From Impatiens glandulifera (taxonomy: Eukaryota; Streptophyta; Magnoliopsida; Ericales; Balsaminaceae), in NCBI RefSeq assembly GCF_907164915.1, contig NW_025919457.1, forward strand, positions 273,126-337,125: DNA of 64,000 nt, read 5' to 3'. The translations under genes were made by a program, and so were the position numbers. Positions 23,309-37,052 of the stretch are shown here, one piece after another. The notes beneath the pieces are model-generated. The model saw only the letters and a list, made by a program, of their open reading frames with translations. It was not told the origin of the DNA and ran no database searches. The stretch's first letter is position 1, and the number at the start of each line of letters is the position of its first letter.

Positions 23309-25000
23309 ACATTGAAGATTATGAATTAATATTAAAATTTTAGTGAAATTCAAATCAACATAAAGGTAATTTAGTGGTAAGGGTCGATTTAAGAGATCAA
23401 AATGTCACATATTTGATTCTATCTGATAATGTATTGAGTTTAAGCAAGGGACCATAACTGTGGGTGTCATTATAGTTTTTCTTTAATTAAAAAAAAAACA
23501 TAATTTTACTGATCTTAATCTCACGTTTTTTAATTTACAATTACAATTTTAATATTTACTTTTTTTTCAATGCTTTCAAACCAAATATTTTATTATTTTA
23601 TTATTTAAAATACAATTAAGAGGTTGTATCAAAGCTTTTTATTTTTTTAATTTAAAAAGTTAATAAATAGAACCGATATTTTTTAATTTAGTAAGTTAAC
23701 TTTTGAACCGATTTTATTTTGATAATTTAGAAAGTTAATATTCAAATTGACATTTTTTTTAACTTAGAAAGTTAAAATGTAGAAAATATATATATATTTT
23801 TTAATTTAAAAAGTTAAATTTCGAACCAATATTTTTTTTTTCAGATCGAATCATTGGACAAAACTTTTTAATACGTGTACTATCATAATAAATTCATTTT
23901 AAATTGTACTATAATATATTTTAATAATATATAATATATATTTTAATTATTTTTATAATATTTTTTTTCAAACATAATAATTAATAATTAGAATTGAAAT
24001 CATAAAATGATAAATTAATTGTCAATGTAGATCCACCCTATCATGGTTAGAATACCCTAACCCTAGACAACTAATGTATAATTTAGCCTTATTCTAAGAC
24101 CGAATCTAATCATACTCCACTTTGTTATCAAATTTCAATTTATTATAATAAATTATGTTTATATGAAATAAAAATATATTTTATGAGAATACAGGATCAA
24201 ACAAGATCTTTAAATTATAAAGGGGTGGTACTTATATCAGATATGTAGATCTGGAGTTGGGTCCCGTTTGTACAACCACGTTAACAAACCAAATGCAAAG
24301 CATTTAAGTTAACAAAAAAAAAATGAAAGGCATTTAGATCAATATTTGAATGTGAGTTATATCCGGTCAATATATATAAGAAGAAGAAAGTGTTCACATT
24401 AACTTGATTAATTTGGATATTTAGACAAAATGGATACTTAATTAATAATTTTATCATAAATCTCATCTATAATAATGTGTATTAATATAGGTATATACCA
24501 AAAGTCTTTTATTTAGTTATTATTTTTTATTTTAAATTTAAAAAATAATATATGAAAATTAATTTAATTTTTTTTAACTCTATTATATATTTTTTAATAA
24601 ATAATTATACATATATAATTCTTTTATATTAACTTTTTTATAATATATATATATTTAACAACAAATTTTAATTAAAAAATTATTATTATTTATCGCATTT
24701 TTATATTAAGCAATGTCTAATTAATTATCTAAAATTTTATAAAAAAAGTCATTTAATTATTAACTCTATTTTATAATTTTTAATAAATAATTATATATAT
24801 ATATATAATTCTATTTGTATTAATTATTTTATAATCTACATAATTATATATCATATATAATATTTAAATAAAAAATATATTTTTTTATTATTTGTCATAT
24901 TTTTATATTAATACTTTTCAATTCACTCTATATTTATTAAATCCATTATTATTTTAACTTTTATATTTTTTCTTCAAAATATAATTTTTTTATTAAATAG

Positions 25001-25058
<58 letters not shown>
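25001..25058. repeat. (AT)n microsatellite
   Basis: About 29 uninterrupted AT units. Shorter runs of the same type lie at about 25434-25460 and 25617-25643. Confidence 0.95.
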
Positions 25059-25060
<2 letters not shown>

Positions 25061-25433
25061 CTATTTATATTAATTATTTTATAATCTATATATATAGAAA
25101 CTAATTTAAATAAAAATATTTTTTATTATTATTTATCACATTTTTATATTAATTAATGCATAGTTAGTTATCCAAAATTTTATAAAAAAAAGTATTTATC
25201 TTTTTAACTCTACTTCATATTTTTTTAAATAAATAGTATATGTATTAATTATTTTATAATTTATATAATTATATATATAACAAACTATTTAAATAAAAAT
25301 ATATTTTTTTATTATTAGCCACATTTTTATATTACTATTTTTATTTTTCTATATTTATTAGTTACATTATTATTTTAACTCTCTTTTTTTAATTTTTATA
25401 TTTTCTCAAAATATTATTTTTTTAATAAATAGT

Positions 25434-25464
<31 letters not shown>

Positions 25465-26853
25465 AATTTATTTAAAACTTAATTTACGATATAATTAAAT
25501 AAAATAAATTAATTTTTTTTACTATTTGTCTAAATTTTATACTAAAATATAGTAATAGATTATTAATAAAAAAAATGAAATGTTAATTTTGGAAAAAGAA
25601 ATTCAAAATTTTTAAATATATATATATATATATATATATATAATAAAGTTTAAATTTTTAAATGATTGGATATTTGGATGAAGATATGTGGTTAATTTGG
25701 ATACTTATGTGATACAAAATGAATACTCTGGGTCGATTTTTTTATCATAAACCTGATTGTAGGTTAATAGTATGACGGTATGAGTATAAGTTATATCAAA
25801 AGTCTTTTTTTTTATTATATTTATCAAACTTAAATGAGAGTCAAGTTTTCACGGTGACAAAGCTCTTTTTTAAATGAGAGTCATGTTTAGTGAACAGTAT
25901 ATTGTTGTATCGAAATTTTTGTATCCATATAGTAAACTATAACCAAATTTGTGATATACCACTTTTTTTTTTTATCTATTTCGTAAACTATAACAAAATT
26001 TGTGGTGTAATGGAATTTCGGTACTGGATCCAAAGGAGAATCCATGATTTTCTTTTTCGATGCGTTATAAAAATTATATATATTACACTATTATAGGTAA
26101 TTAGTGAGCATATTAATCGAATCGATCCACGAATATTAAATTAATTAGGTTTTAAGTGAGTGTAAGTTAACTAAATAGATAAATAAAATATGAAAGTTTA
26201 GTTTAATGGATTTCAGTCTAGTTTGACGAAAATATAGAATAAAAGACACCAAACATGAAATTTAAAAGAAAAACATAAAATCGTCGCGAAAAATAGATTA
26301 TCAAGTGAGTAGACACTCGAGAAGACAATTATAAAATATTAATATAATACATTTAAATCGTTTTGGAATAATAAATAATACATCAATTTCAAATGAATGA
26401 CTTGCTATATCCAATGAGTTTGTTCTAGGTTGAAGTTTTATTTGATAATCAATTTAAATTTTGTTTTTGAAAATTTCTTTATTTAAATAACCGAACTAAA
26501 TAATTATAAAATATTGATTAGTCTACTATTATCTCATATAAATATATATATATACTAATTTTTTTTGATTTTTTTTGTTATTATTACATATTATGTTTTT
26601 TTTTAAAGAATATTATGATTACGAGGATGATCATTTCCATCATTAATATTTGAGTGGTTATAAAAGAAGATTAGTCAATTTTATAAATATAAATCATAAA
26701 AAAAATATAACCTGATCTTGTTTAGTTTGTTTCCAAAGTGACAAGACTAACTCATCTCTTGTCTAAACGTTAATATACATAAAGTTTTAAACACTTTATC
26801 CTGGTAATTATGGCACACCTCTCCTAATGTAAATCACAGTAATATATTGTTAA

Positions 26854-26976
<123 letters not shown>

Positions 26977-28484
26977 CAACCTCCAAGTTCTTATGGAAGA
27001 AAATAGATAGTCTAATTAGACTAGAGAAATAAAATAAATACATTTATATTTGAACATCAAATATATATTAGAAAAAATTAATGGATGTGGGAATCTAATT
27101 TTAAAAATGAAAAATAGTATTAGTTAATATTTACTTACTTAGAAATATAATATATATATATATATATATATATAATTATTTTTGGTTTACAAATATTATT
27201 TTAATATATAATAAAATATCGAAAATTTTGAAAAACTCTATTGATACCATATATTATACATTTTTTTTAGTATACCGACACAATCAATATTTTCAATATT
27301 TTGCGGTAAGATATTTTCGATATACAGAAAATATCGATAATGTTTCACCATTATTCAAATTAACGTTAACCATTAAATTAGTAAAATTCAATTTTTATTT
27401 TTGATATTCTTAGAGTTTATATTAGAATAATAATAATAATAATTATTATTATTATATATTATTATAATTAAATATATAAAATTAATCTAAAAAAATAATA
27501 ATAAACAAAATACTTATAAAAAATAGTTACAAAATTATTTATTTAAAAAAACTAATTATTTTTAAATATATAAATATAAATTCACTAATTTATGTTGGTA
27601 ACCTTTAAATTTGAGAAAAAGTTGATTTAACGGAGTCTAATGGATAGCTAATTAGGAATAGGGATGACAATAGAGCGGTTCAGACGGAGAATACATTTAT
27701 CATCCTTATCCTGTAAGTAAGAGCTACGAATACTTTGTGAGTACCCCACGACACGCTTTCTCGTTTTTCATGAACGTGTCTCCCCCTCTACTTCTCAAAA
27801 ATGGATTCATTTAAGTCCCAAACCAAGAAGCCTCAAATCCTTGATTTGGCCGAAATGCACTGCTTTGGGTCCAGGAAGCAAAGGGAATAAGCTCGACTGC
27901 TTTTCCTCCACATTTATACCATTTCCCGCCTCATCCTCGTTCGGTTTTGGCACTAGTAAAAAATACACATTTGCCGAGAATCCTTGCCGAGAGCGAAATA
28001 ATGCTTTCGGTGATATTAATATCATTGAGGGCCAGGGCGTTCTCTCAGTAAAAAAATGATTATAACCGAGAGTAGAGGCTTGCTCTCGGTACAAAAAGTT
28101 ATATCTTGTCCGGACGGCCTAATTTCTTCTTCTCATATTCTCTCTCTAGTTTGTTCTGTTCATTTTTTCCTCTCTACTCTCACTTCTTTTTATGTTCATT
28201 CTCCCAAGCTAAATCCCAAATTCTTCATCAAAACCACTAATTACCGTGTAGATTCCAAATTCTTCATCAAAACCACTAATTACCGTGTAGATCCCAAACT
28301 AAACTAGATGTTCATCAAAACCGCGTAGATCCCAAGTTATTTCTCTAGCGGTTCTTTGATCTCGTCAGATCCCGATCTGAAGAAGTAGAAGAATCTAGAT
28401 CCGATCCAGGTCCGAAGAAGTAGAAGAATCTAGATCTAGATCTGAAGTAGTAGAAGAATCCAGATCTAGATGGATGATGCAAGA

Positions 28485-29277
28485 TGTTAGAAATCTTGTC
28501 TTGAAAAATAACAGAAATATATATATAAACGATGTTACAAACAAATTAAATAAATACAATGTTACAAAGAACGAAATCACCAGATAAAATGTTGATTCGA
28601 GACATGTGTTAGACACATTTCCCTTAAAACAGTTCCACCGTCTCCCCGTGTGCTAGAGCTTGTCACAGATGGCTGTCTCCCAGGGTACAACGAATCTAGT
28701 AGTGATTCAGCACCGGAATCACTACACAACGAGCTTGACAAAGTACCTGAACTATCACCGGGTTTCAACAGAAAATATCGAGCGAAGAACTCGAAGAAAC
28801 ACTCACAAGACAAGAAGAAGGCCTTTTGGAATTCTAGAGTGAGAAAGATGAAGGATGAAGTATATGTAAAATGAATAATGAATGAGTATATATTGCTGAG
28901 AATTAAACCTGTAAATAAAACCATCCAAACGTTTATTAGCAATAAATATTGCTCATTCATTTGTTAATTAATCCATAACTAATTAACATCAGCCTATACG
29001 TTGATTTGCAGAAATGCAATGTTAGACATTCAATGCTAATGCTAGCTAATTGAAAAGTCTACGTTAGCCAATAGGCCAATTAAAGCTAAATGTTTATCCT
29101 AACATTATGCTTTAATTTTCTAATTAGGCATTAAATATTAATTAAACAATTAATATTTAATTATAATTTGGATTAAATTCACCGTTAATTCACGTTTGAA
29201 TTTGTGTGAATTTTATTTGATTTTATTTATTTACAATCTTATTTCCATTCATTAATGGAATTAGCTTAATTCCAACA
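28485..29277 (-). repeat. LTR (3' LTR in the element's own orientation)
   Basis: 793 bp. On the plus strand it begins TGTTAGAAATC and ends TTCCAACA, giving TG...CA ends; on the element strand it reads TGTTGGAATTAAG to CTAACA. Small open frames inside it are identical in both LTRs and are not genes. Confidence 0.93.
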
Positions 29278-29286
29278 ATCCCCCAC
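29278..29286 (-). other. Polypurine tract of the LTR element
   Basis: GTGGGGGAT on the minus strand abuts the TGTTGG start of the LTR. Copia-type elements of plants commonly have a purine run ending in GAT or GAGAT at this place, where plus-strand DNA synthesis is primed. It sets the orientation of the element. Confidence 0.7.
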
Positions 29287-29397
29287 ATTAATGGAAATTG
29301 AAAGATTAACCCGGTGAAAGGTTCAACAGTTGAATTCTACATAGGATAGGTAGGTGTAACCCTTTGAACCTTCCCTTGTGAAAGCATATAACTTTAC

Positions 29398-30180
29398 TAG
29401 CTGATTAGTAGACTCGATGTCCTTGAACTATTCTGCCTTTTGTGTAAACGATTACACACTTTCACATAGAATTCTCCCTAATACATGTCAAGCTCTCATG
29501 GTTGTGTCCATTTTGGCCATGGAACACGCGCCTGGTTCTGTGAGAGGGTCTAGAATTGAGCCGTGCAATTCCTTCAAAGCGGCCCCACTTCTCCCTCACA
29601 TAGGTGATCTCTTTGTTCACAAAGAATCATTAAAAGCGATATGCTTATCCTCATCAAAATATATATTGTTTCATTATAGGATTAATCCTCAACAATAATT
29701 TTCCAAGTCAGTACAATTAGGTTGTCCCATTGAACCTAGTTCTTGGGATCTCCAGTCTGCATAGGTTGGGTTTTCCTTCATACCAACTTATAGTAGGCTA
29801 ATGTCTCAAAAGACTTCAAACTATCTCTCTATTCAATAATCTGATTAGTGGATCCACAATGTTATATTTGACTTACATAGTCAAATTTGATAACTGCATT
29901 AGAGAGTATAGTCTAATGACATTATGTCTAAGACGTGTATGTCTAGACTTGTCATTGACTCTAAGTTTATCTAATTTCAAATTATTATTACAATAATTAG
30001 AAATTTCTGATAATCTTGGAATATCTTCTAATAAGAAGCATAGTCATTCGTACATGCTTACCATTTAAACATTTTATTTTTTTATGAAAATATTGTTTAC
30101 TTGGCTAACTAGTAGACAAAATGTCTTTGAACTATTCTGCCTTCGTGTAAACGATTATATATTTTACATAAAAATATTTT
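29398..30180. repeat. Internal direct repeat of the LTR element
   Basis: About 65 bp near 29398-29465 (TAGTAGAC, TGTCCTTGAACTATTCTGCC, GTGTAAACGATTA) recurs near 30108-30170 with a few changes. The copies are about 710 bp apart. Confidence 0.75.
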
Positions 30181-31029
30181 ATTTTTCGACATAAGTCAAA
30201 AATATAGATTATAACGTTTAATCTATCCATCATAAGTTTATTAGAAGATTTCCATACGTAGATTGCACTTCTAAGTGTAAACATATTCACTTTAAGACGT
30301 AAAGTCTTTCATTTAATAATATCAATATATCATTTGATAACAACGTGATATTTCGTTTAGTGCAATTCATATCCTTTATGGATTTAACCATTTTTATCGT
30401 AATTTTCAACGATAAAAATATCGTACAAAAGACACGTAATGAAATAATTTTCATTATCTTCATGATATATATAATTGTCACATCCACTTTTTAATAAAAG
30501 TATGATCAAATTTTCATATCATTATTATAAAATTTATTATAAGTCATATAAAGACTTTATAAATTTTCCTTTTCATTTATTTCATAAAATCTTTTTGAAG
30601 ACATTGTTTCTTCAAAATTTTTATGAAAATAATGTCAAAATATGACACGTTTCTTGATTTCAAAATCCCCAAATCTAAAATATCGATTTGAACACCAACT
30701 CAGCAAATATAAACAAGACATTTTCTTGTTATTTTCTTTCTTTTTGTAAAGTTGCGCAACTTTATCTTTTATAGAGAACAGATTTCTCTAACAATAAATT
30801 ATCTTTTTATTTATCATAATATACACAATTATTTTTGTGTTATAATCAATAAAAATATTTGCCCCCACATTCGTGTTGGTACCCTTTTTTAAATCACACA
30901 CTTATATGATTTAAATCAATGATTTTATAATCAAGAAATTGTCACACAATTCTTTTACAAATTTCTTTTGTTATACTTATCATACAATGAATAAGATAAC
31001 TATATCATAAATATTTAATTGAATAAAAT

Positions 31030-32760
31030 ATAATTTCTATACAAGAGATTAGAATGTTTATTCATATATAAATCATTCTTCACATAATCTCTACATAAGA
31101 AATTAAAATATTTAATCAATTAAAATATTCATTTCAACAATTAATTTCTATAAAAGAAATTAGAATATTTAATCAAATAAATATTCACCATATCACATGA
31201 TTTCTACAAAAGAAATCATAATGTTTTAAGCATCTTTGACCGAAACCGCTTAAACATTTATTTTCGATTGCACGTTTGCATCCCGCAATATCGGCACGTT
31301 TGCCACATTATTCTCAAATCAAACAAGACTTTTCTTGTAATTATTTGATTTCAAAATATCAAATCCAATAAATCTTTATGATACAATTAAACAATGTATA
31401 TCAAATATATTATATTATACCAAATTTAATATATCCATATATATGTTATTATATATTATTGCTTCATGAATTTTTGTCACCACAACAAAACAACTATAGT
31501 ATATATAGTCAATAACATAGAAACGTAATCAAATAAATAATATGTCATATATTATTAAACAAATATATATACAATTTCATTTATCATCAAAAATACGTTT
31601 AAAAAATACATGATAATTAATTAGAATATTAATTATTACACTTAATTAGAATGTTGATCATTTAGTTTTAATCGAATATAAAACTAACTAATTATAAAAA
31701 TAAATATTCATGTCATCAATTATTCGTTTCTTAATTAATTAGATGACATTTAACATTCTTTAACAATTCTTTGTCAATCAAAGAATACAATTTGTGACAA
31801 ATTTCAAAATTATCTATTAAAATAAAAATAGATAGAAAATAAATCTTAATTTATATATATATATATATATAAATTTTTAGATAATCATACTTATTATGAA
31901 TAACATGAATCATCATATTATTAGCTAATATGCATGATTTATAATAATAATCAATTAGCAATATGATCAAATAAAACATAACTACAAATGTACCTCATGT
32001 CTTAATCGAAGTAATTACATTATCGTGTTATGAACGATAATCCACGTGAAGCGGCAATGCTCAAAACAAATCTAGGTGGATCATTCTCACCGAGATAATT
32101 CTTGCGAAAATATTTCGACTTACATAATTGTCTCTTTCAATGCATGATTAGAATAAGTTCTAACACAAACAACTTATTTAATCTTAAGAAATTAAAATTT
32201 CTATACTCAATTTATTTCATAATTTCTACATAAGAAATTATAATGATTTCAACATTCATAATTAATGTCATTTAGACAAATCATGTTTTTTTTTATAAGA
32301 AATCATTATGAACACATTAATCTCATAATTTTTACACAAGAAAATTATAATGATTTTCACATCAAGACTCAAGTCTGAATTTTATAAAGAAATCATTAAC
32401 TACACCATTCATCTCCAACATCAATGGATAGAGTCATTTTAAGGAGTCAGATTTCTACCAAGAAATAATTGACTATCCATTCATCTTATAATTTCTACAA
32501 GAAATTGGAATGGTTTCAACATCAATACCTTTAACAAGTCTGATTTCTACAAAGAAAACTATCCCATTCATCTCATAATTTCTACACAAGAAATTTGAAT
32601 GGTTTCAATATCAATGACGACTAAAGTCATTTTAGCTAGTCCGATTTATAGACTACCCCCATTCAACTCATAATTTCTACACAAGAAATTGGAATGGTTT
32701 TTAACATCAATGACCACTGTCATTTTAACAAATCTGATTTCTACAAAAGAAATCATCTCA
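31030..32760. repeat. Array of small hairpins with ATTTCT-N-AGAAAT core
   Basis: More than ten short inverted repeats of the form AATTTCTACACAAGAAATT (arms ATTTCT and AGAAAT, loop 3-6 bases) occur at irregular spacing, for example near 31033, 31086, 31142, 31200, 32221, 32328, 32448, 32491, 32578, 32672 and 32738. Each is usually followed by GGAATGG or AATAATG and a CAACATCAATGAC-like block. The arms hold despite sequence drift between units. The role is unknown; an RNA structure in the element transcript is one option. Confidence 0.75.
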
Positions 32761-32762
32761 CC

Positions 32763-32839
32763 AGCTGGATTCGAACACATGACCTCTTTTCCTCCACGCA
32801 TCATTACGTCTAAACTTTGAACCACTGCGCCAATGCACC
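32763..32839 (-). other. tRNA-like block with pol III A and B boxes (SINE head or tRNA pseudogene)
   Basis: On the minus strand TGGCGCAGTGG (32832-32822) matches the A-box consensus and TGTTCGAATCC (32777-32767) matches the B box in 10 of 11 bases. The spacing of about 45 bp suits a tRNA or a tRNA-derived SINE. The acceptor and anticodon stems do not pair well, so it is not a working tRNA. It runs in the same orientation as the host LTR element. Confidence 0.65.
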
Positions 32840-33594
32840 CTTTCAATGTTATATTACTGTTTACGACATTTTGTCTTCTTTTTAGAGAAACTTAACTTTC
32901 TCTTCTTTTTGACTTAAACTCTGTCAAACAATGAATATATACACATTTAAAACCATAACTTATTATCATAATAAAATGTAATATATAAAAAATGTATAAA
33001 TAAAGATATCATCTCTTTTTATTTATTAAATCATCCTACCATATTCTTATTAATTATATTGTTTAATTAAAAAGAAGGTATATATTATAATTAATTATTT
33101 TAAAATTGAAACCATATGTTTCAATTATAATTAATTTTAACACCATAAATTTTATAAAAATTGAAAGCTAACATATTAGTTACTTTCTTATTTTCATTCA
33201 TTATTATTAATAATTTTAATAACCAAACAAATCTTTAAATAAGACTAGAACAAATTAAATTATTGTGTTCTAATTTATTTTCTATATAACATTTGTATAA
33301 TGAATATACAAATTAATGTTCTTGAGAAAATTTTCATATCAAAATATATTAGCTTATAAAACTAAGCTTTAACAGCATAAGAACATATGTGTTAATAATC
33401 AAACATATTTATATGCAATAAAGACTTATCTTTATTTGTTGATTCCTTGAGTTGAATCTTTTCCATTTTTTTTCGAAATGAATATCATCTCTTCCGCAAC
33501 ACCGCGACTCGTATTTCTGAAACATCAAAGACAAAAAATATATTCGATGGTGCAAGCTCTTAAATAGCTTAGCACAAAGAAAATGTTTTAAGAT

Positions 33595-34387
33595 TGTTAG
33601 AAATCTTGTCTTGAAAAATAACAGAAATATATATATAAACGATGTTACAAACAAATTAAATAAATACAATGTTACAAAGAACGAAATCACCAGATAAAAT
33701 GTTGATTCGAGACATGTGTTAGACACATTTCCCTTAAAACAGTTCCACCGTCTCCCCGTGTGCTAGAGCTTGTCACAGATGGCTGTCTCCCAGGGTACAA
33801 CGAATCTAGTAGTGATTCAGCACCGGAATCACTACACAACGAGCTTGACAAAGTACCTGAACTATCACCGGGTTTCAACAGAAAATATCGAGCGAAGAAC
33901 TCGAAGAAACACTCACAAGACAAGAAGAAGGCCTTTTGGAATTCTAGAGTGAGAAAGATGAAGGATGAAGTATATGTAAAATGAATAATGAATGGGTATA
34001 TATTGCTGAGAATTAAACCTGTAAATAAAACCATCCAAACGTTTATTAGCAATAAATATTGCTCATTCATTTGTTAATTAATCCATAACTAATTAACATC
34101 AGCCTATACGTTGATTTGCAGAAATGCAATGTTAGACATTCAATGCTAATGCTAGCTAATTGAAAAGTCTACGTTAGCCAATAGGCAAATTAAAGCTAAA
34201 TGTTTATCCTAACATTATGCTTTAATTTTCTAATTAGGCATTAAATATTAATTAAACAATTAATATTTAATTATAATTTGGATTAAATTCACCGTTAATT
34301 CACGTTTGAATTTGTGTGAATTTTATTTGATTTTATTTATTTACAATCTTATTTCCATTCATTAATGGAATTAGCTTAATTCCAACA
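33595..34387 (-). repeat. LTR (5' LTR in the element's own orientation)
   Basis: 793 bp, nearly identical to 28485-29277. The adjoining CAAGA at 34388-34392 is the right target duplication. The sequence just inside it (33594 downwards) shows no obvious match to the usual methionine-tRNA primer site. Confidence 0.93.
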
Positions 34388-35149
34388 CAAGATACGTACT
34401 GCAATGGAGGATGAAGCTGTGAAGGCGTGGAAGATCATATATATTAGTTAGGAATCTACTATTATTAATTAGTTTTAATGTTCTGTGCGGATGTGAAAGC
34501 GTGGAAGATCGTATATATACCAGATCTGAAGAAATAGAAGAATTTAGATCTAGATCTACTAATTTAAACTTCATTTTGCATGTGCGGCGTAGGCGTAGAT
34601 CTGATGACTTGAAATAGATTTTTCATGTCTCCAAAAGTATTCACGAAGTGGTAAGAAGTTGTTGTTGATTTATGGCTTAATTTTTCTCTAATTGAAATGA
34701 AATATTAATAATAATGTTGGTATTGCAGACATTGATTGATTTTAGGTTTATGTGATTTTGATCAGATTGGAGATTTAGAAGATTATGAAGTTCCAAATGA
34801 TCTGATGTAGATTAGGAATCGAATGGGCGGACAATGATGAACGAGAAGAAATTGGCGGAAGAATGATCTGAGGGAAGGAGGGCGAAACCCGGATGGAGAT
34901 TTTAGAATATTATTTTAGAAAAGTTTATTATCTCCGAGAGCATTGACTATGCCCTTGATAAAAAATTATAATTATATTCGAGAGCCACAACTGCTCTCGG
35001 TGAAACCTATTTTTCTTCACCGACAACTCTATCACCGACACTGTCACCGTCCGAGAGCTTTTATCGCCCTTGGCGAAAACAATCACTGAAGGCATTTTGG
35101 CTTTTTCAGAGGGTTTATGCCCACGTTAGAAATCCATTTTCTACTCGTG

Positions 35150-37050
35150 TAGGGAAAACCGCCCTAAATGAGATAATTATGTTCAGTTACCGTAGGGTGG
35201 TTTCAAATTATCATCTTTAATTGTGAGCCTAACCAATTTTTATGTTGGATATAACATCTAAGATTAAGAATTATAATGAAATTCTAATTTTACCATTCTC
35301 AATCTCACTCCTTTTATCTTGAAATATTTACTTATTTTTGTATGTTTTACAAAGTAAATATATCTTATAATTTTATTATTTAAAACACGACTAATCGTTT
35401 GAACAAATACATTTTCTTTTTAAATTTAAGAAATTTGATGTAGAATCAATAATTTTTTAAAATTTAGTAAGTTTACATTTTGAACGATTTTTTTTTTTAA
35501 TTTAAGAAGTTAAATATCGAATTGATGTTTTTTTTAACTTAAAAATGTTGATAATATATATTTTTTGAATTGAAAGTTAACATTTTGAATCAATATATTT
35601 TTTTTTAATAGGAATCGAAATCGTATATAATTTTTTTGACAATCACGCTATTATAATAAATTGCGTCAAACCAATATTTTAATAATATAGATAATATATA
35701 TTCAAATTATTTTTATTACATTCTTTTATCAAATAAGAATTGGAATTGAATTGCATATATATATCTTTTTAAAACATATGAATTTGATTGTAATTAAATG
35801 TCCACTGAAATTAAAATTTTAATACAAATGTCAATTTCACTACTCGAATTGACCCACCAGTATTTATTAAAATAAAATGAGAAAGAAATGATAAATAAAT
35901 TTATCTGAATTGACCCACCATATTTATTAAAATAAAATGAGAAAGAAATGATAAATAAATTTATCTAAATGGATCCACTTTGTTATCAAATTTTAATTTA
36001 TTAAAATAAATTATGTTTAGAAAAGTGATAGAAAGATGAAAGTTGAGGGGAAATATGGTAAGAAATAATGTGACACCGCTTTAATTGGAAAAAATAAAAT
36101 AAAGGGTGATGGAGAGAAAAAATATTGTTTTTTTAACTAATTAAATTACGCCACCTCCAATTTTTTTTATGTTTATATGAAATATAATTATATTTGTTGA
36201 GAATCATGTTTTTCGTTTCATGAAAAAATCCAGGATCAAACAAGGTCTTTAAATTATGTAGAAGAGGTTGTACTAATATGTAGCTGGAGTTGTTTGTACA
36301 ATCACATGCAAAGTCATTTAAATCAGAATTTGGACGTGACTTGTATCCGTTATCAAATCAGCATATTAATACATCTTATCTTCGTTCAAAAAAATAATCA
36401 AATAATTAAAAAAAAACATTGATACAATATATTATGATTTTAAAAATATTTTTTCAATTTAAAAATAATAATCTGAATCACATGTTCAAATATTTAATAA
36501 CTATTTAAATAAATTAACAAATATTATATAATAAAAGTTGATAATAAATAAATAAAAATGAACACAATATAGAATAATTATAGTACATAAATAAATATTT
36601 TATTTCATTTTGGATGAATTTATAACATTAATTTTTTAATATTCTAATAATCATTTAAAATTAACATACAAAAATAAAAAGAGACAAAAAAATAATAGAT
36701 AAATGGACATTAAAAAATAATCACATTAAATTTATATGGTTTTGAACAAGTTTAAAATGTCAAAATTTAAAATTTATAAATATTTAAATTACCTCATTTT
36801 AAATGTATTTATCATTTTTTCATTAAATATTTTAATTAATCTTTTCAAATTATTATACATATTTGTAAATCTAATAAGTATAATATACATAAATTGACAT
36901 ATTAAAATATTATAGAATGTATTTAAAATTTATGAAAAATTACCTTACATATCTTATTCTTTAAAGATTTCCATTATTAACGATATTCGAACCAACGACG
37001 GAATTACGTTGCGGGCTGCGTTGGGCTATAGTCCAGTGTAAATCTTTTAA
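35150..37050. other. AT-rich repeat DNA, no gene
   Basis: No coding region is visible. About 35390-35600 resembles 23630-23850 (runs of T with AGTTAA and GAACCGAT-like blocks), and 35960-36375 resembles 24110-24480 and 50370-50590. A 61-bp tandem duplication (GAATTGACCCACCA through AAATTTATCT) lies at 35846-35967. Confidence 0.6.
35846..35967. repeat. Tandem duplication of about 61 bp
   Basis: Two copies that start GAATTGACCCACCA and contain TATTTATTAAAATAAAATGA and GATAAATAAATTTATCT. They are nearly identical; the first has two extra bases. Confidence 0.9.

Positions 37051-37052
<2 letters not shown>

Larger units (their letters stand above)
28485..34387 (-). mobile_element. Young non-coding LTR retrotransposon (LARD-like, Copia-type ends)
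   Basis: Two 793-bp LTRs (28485-29277 and 33595-34387) flank 4317 bp of internal DNA. A perfect 5-bp duplication, CAAGA, flanks the element (28480-28484 and 34388-34392). The LTRs differ at only two places that I could find: A/G near 28895 against 34005, and C/A near 29087 against 34197. On the minus strand GTGGGGGAT directly precedes the LTR at 29277, which fits a polypurine tract; transcription would thus run on the minus strand. No gag or pol domain was found in any frame, so it must use enzymes supplied by another element. It lies within the small CACTA element. Confidence 0.9.
27951..35149. mobile_element. Small non-autonomous CACTA element split by an LTR retrotransposon
   Basis: The left end reads CACTAGTAAAAAATACA and the reverse complement of the right end reads CACGAGTAGAAAATGGA, a matching CACTA terminus with one change in the CACTA box. 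The flanks are TGG on the left and TAG on the right, a 3-bp duplication with one mismatch. Subterminal repeats of CCGAGAGC/GCTCTCGG occur at both ends (27975-28105, 34925-35065). Without the inserted LTR element it is about 1.3 kb. It has no transposase. A 42-bp tandem repeat (ATTCTTCATCAAAACCACTA and on) lies at 28218-28300. Confidence 0.8.

Noticed and set aside
27807..28094. 95-codon minus-strand open frame crossing the CACTA border
   Set aside because: It spans the insertion point of the CACTA element at 27951, so it cannot be an old conserved gene; no domain was seen.
28577..28960. 127-codon open frame, repeated at 33687-34070
   Set aside because: Both copies lie within the LTRs of the non-coding element and show no domain; identity is due to the LTR duplication.
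32763..32839. Functional tRNA gene
   Set aside because: Pol III boxes are good, but the acceptor and anticodon stems do not pair convincingly.
29278..33594. Coding Copia element
   Set aside because: No gag, protease, integrase, reverse transcriptase or RNase H motif could be read in any frame.
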